Source: Anaspis maculata (lineage: Eukaryota > Arthropoda > Insecta > Coleoptera > Scraptiidae). Taken from it: a DNA stretch of 64,000 nt. Of this stretch, positions 36,501 to 46,900 are shown piece by piece. Location of the stretch: contig OX421963.1 of assembly GCA_949128115.1 (NCBI GenBank), positions 3,100,001-3,164,000 on the forward strand. Direction: 5' to 3'. The first letter of the stretch is position 1; each line of letters opens with the position of its first letter. The notes beneath the pieces were generated by a model. That model did no database searches. It was not told the DNA's origin and was given only the letters and a program-made list of their open reading frames with translations. The position numbers were made by a program, and so were the translations under genes.

Positions 36501-37642
36501 CTCGAGGAGAAGGGCATCAAGTTGCACGCCCTTTTCACTTTGACGGAGCTGATGGGGTACCTCGAAGAAGCGGGATGCGTGAGCGGAGAGCAAGTGGAAA
36601 AGGTCAAAGTTTACTTGGCCAACAACCAAGTGGGTGGCGACATTTTGGACAAGCCAAGTAAGTACCTACTTTTGTCGTGGAATGCTTCGGTAATGTTCTA
36701 GCCTAAGATTGCTTGAGTTATTGTTGAAGGTAATGATGGAGCTAATGTTGAAGATAGTGTCTGAAGCTATTAGTTCTGCAGGGGGTGAACCTTTTGTACT
36801 ACATACAAAATGTACCTACTTACCGGAGCAAAGCAAATACTTACGTTATCATTGTTATTACGGTTTCAGATCGCCTCAAGATGCCGTTCAAGACCAGAGC
36901 TGGATTGGCCAAGAATCCAGTGGCAAAACAGCTCTTGGCTCTGATGGAAGAAAAGCACTCGAACCTGTGCGTGGCTGCTGATTTGAGATCAGCGACTGAC
37001 GTCCTCAACCTTGCCGAACAAGTCGGACCTCACATTTGCCTGCTGAAAACCCACATCGACATCATAGAGGACTTCCATCCGAATTTTCTGCGAGCTCTCA
37101 AATCGATAGCCGATGACAAAAACTTCCTGCTGTTCGAAGACAGAAAGTTCGCCGACATCGGCAAAACCGTCGAGCTTCAGTACACCAAGTACGTATCGGA
37201 CAACTTCCCGGTGATAACGGCACATTCGGTGATGGGAAAAGGCGTGCTGGATGCCATCAAACAGAGCAAGGGTTTGGAAAAACGCGGCGTGTTCTTGCTG
37301 GCCGAAGCAAGCGCCGCGGGCAGCTTGATCGACGAGAATTACACCAAAGGCACGTTGAAACTGGCGCGGGAGTATCCGGAATTGATATGCGGAATTGTGT
37401 GTCAGAGCGCGAGGTTCTTGGACGAGCCAGGGTTCGTACAGTTGACGCCGGGGGTCCAGCTGGGTTCTAGCGGGGACAGCTTGAGCCAGCAGTACAACGG
37501 CCCCAGCACGGTGGTTCTGGAACGAGGCGCTGATGTCGCCGTGGTGGGCAGAGGCATCACCAAAGCCAGCGATCCCGCAGCTGAAGCCGCCAAGTACCAG
37601 CAGCTGCTGTGGGCCGCCTATTCCAAGAGGCTAAGTTGTTAA
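32225..37642 (+). CDS. UMPS: Uridine 5'-monophosphate synthase (UMPS)
   Basis: Bifunctional enzyme for the last two steps of de novo UMP synthesis: orotate phosphoribosyltransferase, then OMP decarboxylase, usually cytosolic. Three exons, 32225-32365, 36168-36657 and 36870-37642, splice in phase (0, then 1) with GT/AG borders to 467 residues, close to the roughly 480 usual in animals. The N-terminal domain carries the PRPP-binding block CLIVEDVVTSGSSILETV (residues 115-132). The C-terminal domain has the catalytic LLFEDRKFADIGKTV motif (Asp301, Lys303, Asp306) and a LTPGVQL phosphate-site motif. The start follows from ATG at 32225 and alignment of MESRLKEFAVELFQIEAIKF to the family. Intron 1 (3.8 kb) holds repeats. 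Appears intact and functional; converges on the ANKRD49-like gene. Confidence 0.97.
33290..33510 (+). mobile_element. Probable LINE 3' tail with (TTA)n
   Basis: AT-rich sequence ending CTATAAATAAAGGCC followed by a TTA/ATT microsatellite (about 33477-33509). This resembles the 3' UTR and tail of a 5'-truncated non-LTR retrotransposon. No coding part is left. It lies in UMPS intron 1. Confidence 0.5.
33879..33993. mobile_element. Second copy of the GGTCTGTTTC MITE
   Basis: Same family as 23879-24005. The ends GGTCTGTTTC and GAAACAGACC and a CTCTATTTTCTGCTCTAAG core are shared, with a shortened left arm. It lies in UMPS intron 1. Confidence 0.8.
34440..35070. other. GC-rich segment with hairpin in UMPS intron 1
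   Basis: This GC-rich patch stands out from AT-rich surroundings. Arms at 34704-34745 and 34786-34827 (42 bp, about one mismatch, TTTCCTCCTCTAGGCAGGCT core) form a strong hairpin. On the minus strand a frame starting at 35043 reads MFLLLAFLDLLRGIENTAPS, signal-peptide-like, and stops in a GTGAGT donor context. Another minus frame has a membrane-like stretch NVMLGCLMAGLILGLM. I could not join these in phase, so this may be a decayed nested gene or captured sequence. Not recognised. Confidence 0.45.
35225..35582. repeat. Dispersed repeat fragments in UMPS intron 1
   Basis: Bases 35225-35400 are related to 14185-14345 inside element E (GATACAGCTCTTCAAA, TTTTTCATTGGTTTT). Bases 35510-35582 match 29320-29384 (TGTACGAAATTATGAAAT type). 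No gene is seen. Confidence 0.6.
35812..36010. mobile_element. Inverted-repeat element in UMPS intron 1
   Basis: TGGCGGCTTATCACAGAACT near 35812 and its diverged inverse near 35976-36010 form arms of about 36 bp sharing the GTATGTCGCCGGC core. The 126-codon minus-strand frame across it is not recognisable and is probably fortuitous. Confidence 0.55.
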
Positions 37643-37931
37643 GTTTGCCTTTACCTTTGTGTTGATACAATTGAGCTCTCTTGTGATTTATCTACAACGT
37701 CACCGTAAACTGCGCAAGATGCTAACCAATAGGAAGGGCTCTACTATCACTGGTACTTGGCAGTTGCTTGCGTTCTGCCGCAGAAGGCTATACAGCGGTC
37801 TCCGGACAATTTTGTAGTCTTCAACTGCTGGGCTTCTCCACCTTCAACTTTAGCTTTTTCTGATATCAAATGTGATAGGTATACCTACCCAAAATAATAA
37901 GTCTGTTTAGGTAAGCTAAAATGTGTAACGT

Positions 37932-37937
37932 TTTATT
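37932..37937 (-). terminator. Polyadenylation signal of the ANKRD49-like gene
   Basis: AATAAA on the minus strand, 18 nt beyond the TGA at 37956-37958. Confidence 0.6.
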
Positions 37938-37955
37938 TACTCCCTCAACCCAAAG

Positions 37956-40900
37956 TCACGTCGATTTCAACTGGAGCAAAGGATCGGCCATCTCGAACAC
38001 CCGATAGTACTTCGAGCTGCGCTTCGCGATTTCGTAGGCCGTCTCGTTGGTGTTGCTCTTGGCGTCGGCGTCGATTTTCGGATGCATCAGCAGCACCTGG
38101 ACCGTGTCGTAGGATTTGCCGAAAGAGGCGGCGATGTGCAGGGGCGTGTTGCCGCCGGAAGTTTTGGCGTTCACGTCGGCCCCCTCGCCGATGAGGAAGG
38201 CGGCGCAGTCGACGTTGCCCCATCGGCAGCAGGAATGCAGCGGCTGCCAGCAGTCGCTCGAGGTTTTGGCGTTCAGATCGGCGCCGTTTCGCAGCAGGAA
38301 TTTCACGGCGTCCAGGTGGTTGTTGTAGCAGGCCCTGTGCAACGGAGTGTAATGTTCGGCGTCTTTGGCGTTGACGAGGTCTTTGTCGGCGGCTATCAGC
38401 TCCTCGAGGGCCGACAGGTTGCCCTTTTCGGCAGCCTTCAGCACGGCCCTGGCTTTGGGATCTGCAAACAATCTAGAATTGTATTTTTCTTTTCGAAATA
38501 GACTGCTGGACAACGGAGTTGTCGGTATCAAAAATGATTCAACTTTGGAGGCCAATATCTCCCGATTGCCAATTGCGATTTCCATTTTGTTTCTTGCATT
38601 AACTAGCCTAATTTTTCCATAACCCATCGTATAATAGTGAATGTTGAGAAACTTCATGTAAATTTTCTACAGGGTGATACGCGAAATGGTGCAAAATTGC
38701 AACGACTTCATCGTACCCCCATTTTTCGAAAAAAATATTTTCTCAATATTCTGATGTGTAATGTCTTATCTCGAAACGGTTTTGAAGTTACCCAGTTTGG
38801 AAGTCGAACACAAGCACAAAAAGTATAACATCCAGGGGAACTTTACTTCACTCGGAAACTAAAGTTTCACATCGTTACCATGTTTAGCAGGGACTTGAAC
38901 TTGCAAATAGAACATGTTTCACATCTGAAATTCTGATGAAATTCTGACGAAATTCAACGTACGAAAAACAGACAGTGACAAGCACTTAAAAAAGTGCCTC
39001 CTGCTTGGCCCCACACCAAATATTCGGGTTGTGTTGAGAGTAAAATTGTCCTGGACTGTTGTACGAACAATCTTGCTCAGTGTCAACATCCATTCATCAA
39101 AAGTGACTTGATCTCGCGTGCCAACAAGGCAAATCTGTAACATTCAACATAAAAATTTATATCTTCAATGCTAGACTTCCAATCTGGATGATTCCAAAAC
39201 CGTTTCGAGATATACACCACACTTCATGATTTTTGTATTGGAATAGATAATTTTTTTTGACATAGAACATTTTTTTTTATATGAGGATACGATGAAGCCG
39301 GTTCAATTTTGCAGTATTTTACGTATCACCCTGTAGAAATTTCACATGCAGTTTTTCAACAATCACCTTTACAGGATAGGTTACGGAAACATTAAACTAA
39401 TTAACACAACAAACAAAATTGAAATCACAATCGGCAATCGAAGTTATTGGTCTTCAAAGTCGAACCATTTTTCCGATACCGACAACTTCGTTGTCAAGCA
39501 GTTTATTAAATTTAGAACACAAATACCCGCGAAGCAAATGTAGCCCGTCAAATTCCCAAGAGATCAGTACTAAACTCATTACTTTGTGGTCAATAGTCTC
39601 TGAGATACAGCGTCTGCTGAAACAACACCCAGTAGCGTCGAAACTGGGGGATAAAAATGGGAAGCTCTCTAAAATCTACGCCACTGGGCCTTTCACAGGG
39701 CATTCCCGTCAAGTGATCGATGGACACCTATTCAAGGTTTATCTACATAGCCCAGGCGCCAGGGAGCAAAAATCAGCTCAATAAGGAAATAATTGTTTCC
39801 TGGCTGGAAACTAGCTTAAAACGATCTGTGTAGCTTAGATTTCGACATACTAATTTCCCCCCTTTCGGAAATGTCGGCGTCATATCGCCATCATCAACAA
39901 GAAGTGCACCAGCGTGGTTTTTGCCGAATATCTTGATTTTGGGCCATCTGACAGCAAAATATGTAAGAAGTCATTTTGAAACCAATGAAATTCCCTACGG
40001 AATAGTTTTTAAATGACCTTTCTGCGACCTATGGTTTTTGAGATAGAGCTTCTGGAAGCGAGAGGCATTGTCGTAAAAGCTCCATGGCCACTTGACTCGA
40101 GAAACTAAAATGTCGATGTGACAAAAAAATTTCAAAATAAGATTCCTCGAGAATCCTTCAAGCTATAGTTGCGGTGATAGTCTCAAACTCTTTCTCTTGA
40201 ACCGTTGATTACAAATATGGAAAAGTCAAAAACGTCACATTCTACATATACAGGGTGTACTTAGGGAATCAAATCAGATCAGAGAAATTTTACATATTTC
40301 TTCGATTTAGCCTATATGCGACACTCTAAGAACCTAACACGAGTCCAATATCAATATGGATTTGCTCTATAAGCTTCACTTGATACACTAAAGAAGTGGT
40401 CAGCTCACAGCTTTACTGTAAAATGTTTTAACGGCCCTCTGAAATCATCAAAATATTGAAAGTTTACAGTACCAAGGAATGTATATAACAGTATATTATA
40501 TACCAAGGGACCAAAGTGAATTTTTAATTTGGGGATTTGGACCCAAAGGGCCCTCGAGCAACAAACTTCACTCAAAGGATCAAAAATTCACTTTGGTTCC
40601 TTGGTATATAATATACTGTTACATACATTTCTTGCTACTGTAAATTTTTATGATTTCAGAGGGCCTTCAAAACATTTTACAGGAAGGCTGTGAGCTGACC
40701 ACTTCTTAAGTGTATCAAGTGAAGCTTACAGAGCAATGCATATTGATATTGGACTCGTGATAAGTGCTTAGAGTTTCGCATAGGCTGAATCGAAGAAATA
40801 TGTCAAATTTCTCTGTTCTGATTTGATTCCCGTAGTACACCCTGTATATGTACAATGTGACGTTTCTGACTTTTCAATATTCGTAATCTACGGTTCAAGG

Positions 40901-43900
40901 GGAAGAGTTTAAGACTATTACCGCAACTATAGCATGAAGAGTTCTCGAGTAATCTCATTTTGATTTTTTTTTGTCACATCGACATTTTAGTTTTTCGAGT
41001 CAAGTGGCCATGGAGCTTTCACGACAATGACTCTCCCTTCCAGAAGCTCTATCTCAAAGACCATAGGTCGCAGAAAATTGATTGAAAAACGAAACTGTAG
41101 GGAATTTCATAGGCTTCAAAATGACTCCTTACATCTTTTGCTGTCAGATGACCCAAAATTAAGATATTCGGCAAAAACCACGCTGGTGCACTTCTTGTTG
41201 ATGATGGCGACATGACGCCGACATTTCCGAAAGGGGGGAAACTAGTATGTCAAAACCTAAGCTACACAGATCGTTTTAAGCTAGTTTCCAGCCAGGAAAC
41301 AATTATTTCCTTATTGTTTTCCCTGGCGCCTGGGCTAATACAAAATTTGAGCAGAATCGGTTTGATGATTCAGAAGTTGTAAAAAAATAACGGTTTTTTA
41401 CCTTCAATTTTGACAGGCTATATCTCGGTTAATATGCATTTTTGATGTATAGTTTTTGGGTTTGTTCTTATTAGTTTTTCGTGCTCTATCGATGATTGAA
41501 TTTTCTCAGATTAATCCTGGACCATCCTGTATAACGCGTTTTCTCTATTTTATATGAGTGCCGCGACTTGTGCATTCTTTATTGTTGTTAAAGATTGTTT
41601 ATTATTTGACGGGCCTGTTACGAAGCGCTCTATTCTGTCAGAGATTTCGAAGATCTTTGATCCGTTGGGCTTATTGGGTCCTGCGATCATAATTGCCAAG
41701 ATCTTGCTACAAGAGCTCTGGCAGGCAAAAATCTCTTGGGATGAATCAATTCCCACTGCCTTGTATTCTAAATGGATTAAGTTCAAGACCGAATTTAACC
41801 AGTTAGATCAAATGAAGATTCCCCGGCATGTACTCATTTCTGGCCATTGTGGAATTGAACTACATGGCTTCTCCGATGTCAGTTAAAGTGCCTACGGTAC
41901 CTGCATCTACCTGAAATCAGTCGACGCTGACGATAATGTCAAAGTAGCCCTATTGATTGCAAAGAGCAAGGTAGCACCATTGAAAACCATCACAATCCCA
42001 AAGCTGGAGTTATGCGCGGCTGAGTTGTTGTCAAAACTTTTCCAAAAGGTGATCGGTTGTGCCGGCATCAAGGTGAACCGTTGTGTCTTTTGGTGTGACT
42101 CAACAATCGTTCTAGCTTGGATCAAAACCGAACCTCACTTGCTCAAAACCTTTGTCGGCAACCGAATAACATTCAGAAGATGACAACTCCATGGGAATGG
42201 CACCATGTGTCCACTCACGACAATCCCGCAGACTACATCTCTAGGGGGATCACTCCCAACAACTTGAAAAATACACCAATGTGGTGGCAAGGTCCGACTT
42301 GGCTGTCAAACTCCATCGAATGTTCAGAATTCGAATCTCCTCCTGAGATTCATGATCTCCCAGAATTGAGATCAAAATGCTTGACAATGGCCGCGTTCGT
42401 AAGTCACAACAGTTGTGGAGCACTTCCACGCGATTCGTCGAAATTTTAATTTTGACCAATGGCATAGGAGTGCTCCACAACTGTTGTGACTTACGAACGC
42501 GGCCAATGACCGAACAAACGCAAAATCGAGAGTCTCCTTTCGATTTTGGCAGATTTTCGAGTTTGACACGCCTTGAACGAGTGGTTGCCTACTGTTTGCG
42601 GTTCATAGGGAATGTCCGAGTGAAGAGTTCTAAACGTACAGTAACGCCATTGAGTGCGTCAGAGATCAATCGGGCACTTGTGTGCTTGGTCAAGCTATCT
42701 CAGAGGGATAGCTTCTCTGACGAAATCGCGAATCTTCAAAAGTCATGTCCCAATTTCAGTACGCAACTTGCCAAATTAAATCCTTTTCTCGACAGCGACG
42801 GAACTTTGCGTGTCGGAGGAAGATCAGTCTGCCTTCTGCCACGATAAAAAGCACCCCCTGCTGATCTCCTCTAAGCATCGCTTAGCAGAAATGATACTGC
42901 AACGATTGCATATCCGGTTGCTACATGCTGGACCGCAGATGGTCTTGGCTACATCTCGTGAACAGTTTTGGATCACCTCTGGTCGAAATTTGTGTCGAAA
43001 GATAGTACAGAGGTGCGTTCCTTGTACCCGTTTTGCCCCAAAGCTGACCAAACCCATAATGGGTGACTTACCTAGCCGCCGCCTGGAAGCAGTCTTTCCA
43101 TTCCAAACTAGTGGCGTCGATTACGCCGGCCCGCTGACAGTCAAGGACAGAAAAGGCAGAGGTTCAAAAACTTCGAAGTGCTATATCTGTTTATTTATTT
43201 GTTTTTCTACAAAAGCGGTGCACTTAGAGCTCGTTTCCAGTCTCTCAACTGAGTGTTTTATGTTGGCATTGAGGCGGTTTGTGTCGCGGCGTGGTATTTC
43301 ACAGCACATATACTCCGATAACGGCACCAACTTTGTAGGCGCACGATCCGCTCTCCGTGAGTTAGGCTCGTTCTTGAAAAATCACAGCGATGGGATTTCT
43401 GGCGCCGCCGCCAACAGAGGTATCACTTGGCATTTAATACCCAGTCACTCGCCACATTTTGGTGGCTTTTGGGAGGCCGGGGTGAAGTCGGCGAAGCACC
43501 ACATGAAGCGTGTGATGGGAAACGCGGTCTTGACTTTCGAGGAGTTGGGTACATGTTTGGCGCAAATTGAATCAATACTCAATTCTAGACCCTTGACTCC
43601 AATCTCTTCGAATCCAACCGACCTGACTCCCCTCACTCCCGCTCACTTCTTGATCGGACGGCCGCTCGTGTGCCAGATCCAGATGTAACGCACTTGCCAG
43701 AGTCAAGGCTGTCCAGGTTTCAACGGATTCAGCAAATCACCCAGCACCTGTGGACGCGCTGGCATAAAGAGTACGTGAGTGAACTCCAGCATCGAATGAA
43801 GTGGACGAAACACCAGTCTCAGCTTCAACTGAACACCCTCGTGCTGATCAAGGATGATCAGCTGCCTCCACAGAAATGGAAACTCGGACGAGTCGTTCGT

Positions 43901-46900
43901 CTGTATCCAGATCAACATGGAGTTTCCCGTGTTGCCGACATCAAAACCGCCGGAGGTATCATTCGTCGCTCCTTTGCGAAGATTTGCCCGTTACCCGTGG
44001 AGTGAAGTGAGAAAAACTGATTCCCTTTTACGTTTATGTTTTTTCTAATTAGTTTTTGTGAAATGTTACAATATCCATATCATAGAGTTAAGGCCAAATC
44101 AATGGCATTCATTTGTTGATTTTATTTGAAAGCTCTCTGAGCCTTTCAAGGTCGGGGGCATGTTTAGAATCTGTTTAGTACAGTACGCCACTGGATAGCA
44201 TGCGCGCTCACCGGGAGATGGCGCATAGCAGCAAGCGTCGGCAAGCGTCGAGAAGAATAAAAATGGCAGTAGAGTTGTAGACTTGTTGCGGCAGTTTTCG
44301 AGTAAAAGTAATAATTAAAGTAAACCAGTGCCTAAATTCTATCCAATTTCCTTCATACGGCTTCTAGCTCAGGCGCCAGGGAAAACAATAAGGAAATAAT
44401 TGTTTCCTGCCTGGAAACTAGCTTAAAACGATCTGTGTAGCTTAGGTTTTGACATACTAGTTCTAGTCCAGTAAAATGAGGCGATTTTTGGGCCAAAGTT
44501 GGAACAAATTAGGGGCAGGATAAAAAAAATATGGCGATGTAGAGAATGAAAAACTGAATAAGAAAAATTAAACTTTCATTTGCAGTCATCCCGGGAACCA
44601 TGGAAAAAAAATGGAGAAGATGGAAAAACATGCGCCGCGATCTTTCTTTTGAAACGGCGAGAGAACGGTGAGAGATGTGTGAAAACCGTCAGGGACAAAG
44701 TTGTAGGGAATTCAATAATCTACAAAAAAGTTCCTGGGGGCATATGTCTAACTTCTTCAGTTTAGCCGTTTATCGCAGTCAAAGTTGCGCGCCGGTCTAG
44801 TGAAGTGGAAAAACTGTCCGCGTGACCTTCCTTCTTGGATGCTGTGAGAACGACAAGAGATATCAAAAAATTGTGAGCGACAAAGTTGTATAGAATTGAA
44901 TGCTCCACTAGAAAATTTTCATGGCCAATTATTATCTCTTCTAGTTCAGCCGTGAACCACATTCGAAGTTGCGCGACAATCCTGTTGATAAAGTGGTTCT
45001 TCTGGAAAACTTACAAAAACCCTAGACTCGATGAAAAAACTATGACAATGTAGAGGATAAAAAACTGGATCCAAAAAACCAAAGTTTCATTTCACACCGT
45101 TTCGGGAAATCTAAGAAAAAAAAAAGAAAAAGTTGGAAAATAGCGATTTGCACTCCCAGCTTCCTCATTGAGTACTGAAATAAACGTAATAAATATGAAA
45201 AATCTGAACAAACTGGCTTGTAGAGGATAAATCACCTATAAAAAATGCCGTGATGAGATGTATGCATCTTTGTCGACTTAGCTGCGGAGCGCTATCAAAG
45301 TGGGGGTACATGACTAGTGACGCGTTACATATGTGGTGAAACTGGCACGACGTTGCGGTCATTGTTCAATTGATTATAAAACATGATGGAATGATTTGAA
45401 AAAATTGCGTGCTTTGTTGAACGTCTGGTAACTATTGTTGGAAATGTAGCTCTGTGGATGAACCCTTTGTTATGTATAAAGTTTCTTGTTCGGCAAAATT
45501 GAAGTCGTGAGTGTCACTGTACTATTTTCGTCATATTTTCATTCTAGAAATCTAGGACGAGAGACTAGGTTGCTGGGGAATTTCTGAATTTGTCGTTTCT
45601 AATCATATATTTATAGCATCAAAATAGTACGGAAATAGTATCGTGACACTCAGGCTTAAAACTGAGAAATACTCGTATTTTGTAACACAATATGTATAAT
45701 AATTGAAAAACGTGATTCACGTTAGATAATGAGATGTTTTTCAACTGATTTCTGATGAACAATGATCATTCAACAACAGCTCGGAGATAATAAACAACTG
45801 TTCACCTGAACAATGGGGTTGGAAAATTAACAGTTCTCGGTTGATGCCTATTAGAACCCAGGATAACGTAGCTCTCGAAAATCTGCTACGGCTGATTTCC
45901 TGCAGATACTTGAAAAACTGCAAGAAGCTTTGTGGATGCAGAAAAGCTGAGACCTCAAGTGTACCGAGTTTTGCCACCACTGCCGTGGAGCCACCTGTTC
46001 TGACGCTTCCTGCATTGTCGTTTCGGAAGACAATGACGATGACTACAATGATAATTCCAACAATAAGTAGCTACCCAGACGTTGAACAAAGCACGCAATT
46101 TTTTCAAATCATTTGATCATGTTTTATAATCAGTTAAACAATGACCGCAACGTCGTGCCAGTTTCACCACATATGCGACGCGTCACGAGTCATGTACCCC
46201 AACTTTGATAGCGCTCCGCAGCTAAGTCGACAAAGATGCGTACATGACATCACGGGATTTTCTATAGATCATTTAATCCTCTACAAGCAAGTTTGTTCAG
46301 ATTTTCCATATTTATCACGTTTATTCCAGTATTCAATGAGGAAGCTGCGAGTGCAAATCACTATTTTCCAAGATTTTCTTTTTTTTTCTCAGGTTTCCCG
46401 AAACAGTGTGGAATGAAACTTTGGTTTTTTAGATTCAGTTCTTTATCCTCTACATTGTCATAGTTTTTTCATCGAGTCTAGGGTTTTGTAAGTTTTCCAG
46501 GAGAACCATTTTATCAACAGGATTGTCGCGCAACTTCGAACGTGGTTCACGGCTAAACTAGAAAAGATAATAATTGGTTTTGAAAATTTCCTAGTGGAGC
46601 ATTTAATTCTCTACAACTTTGTCGCTCACAATTTTTTGAAATCTCTTGTCGTTCTCACAGCATCCAAGAAGGAAGGTCACGCGGACAGTTTTTCCACTCC
46701 ACTAGACCGGCGCGCAACTTTGACTGCGATAAACGGCTAAACTGGAGAAGTTAGACATATGCTTTCGAGAACTTTTTTGTAGATTATTGAATTCCCTACA
46801 ACTTTGTTTCTGACAGTTTTCACACATCTCTCACCGTTCTCTCACCGTTTCAAAAGAAAGATCGTGGCGCATGTTTTTCCATCTTCTCCATTTTTTTTCC

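Larger units (their letters stand above)
41530..44366 (+). mobile_element. Truncated BEL/Pao LTR retrotransposon
   Basis: A 5'-truncated copy retaining the distal pol gene, a G-rich polypurine tract (about 44150-44159) and a probable 3' LTR beginning TGTTTAGAATC at about 44160 and ending near 44360. No 5' LTR, gag or protease is present. It lies in the ANKRD49 intron, opposite to that gene's transcription. Family A inserted directly at its right edge. Confidence 0.85.

Noticed and set aside
37956..38657. Single-exon ankyrin gene starting at 38657
   Set aside because: Its first 65 codons lie in a palindromic repeat with an inverted copy at 39346-39507, and the acceptor at 38462 joins in phase to the exon at 49655-49763.
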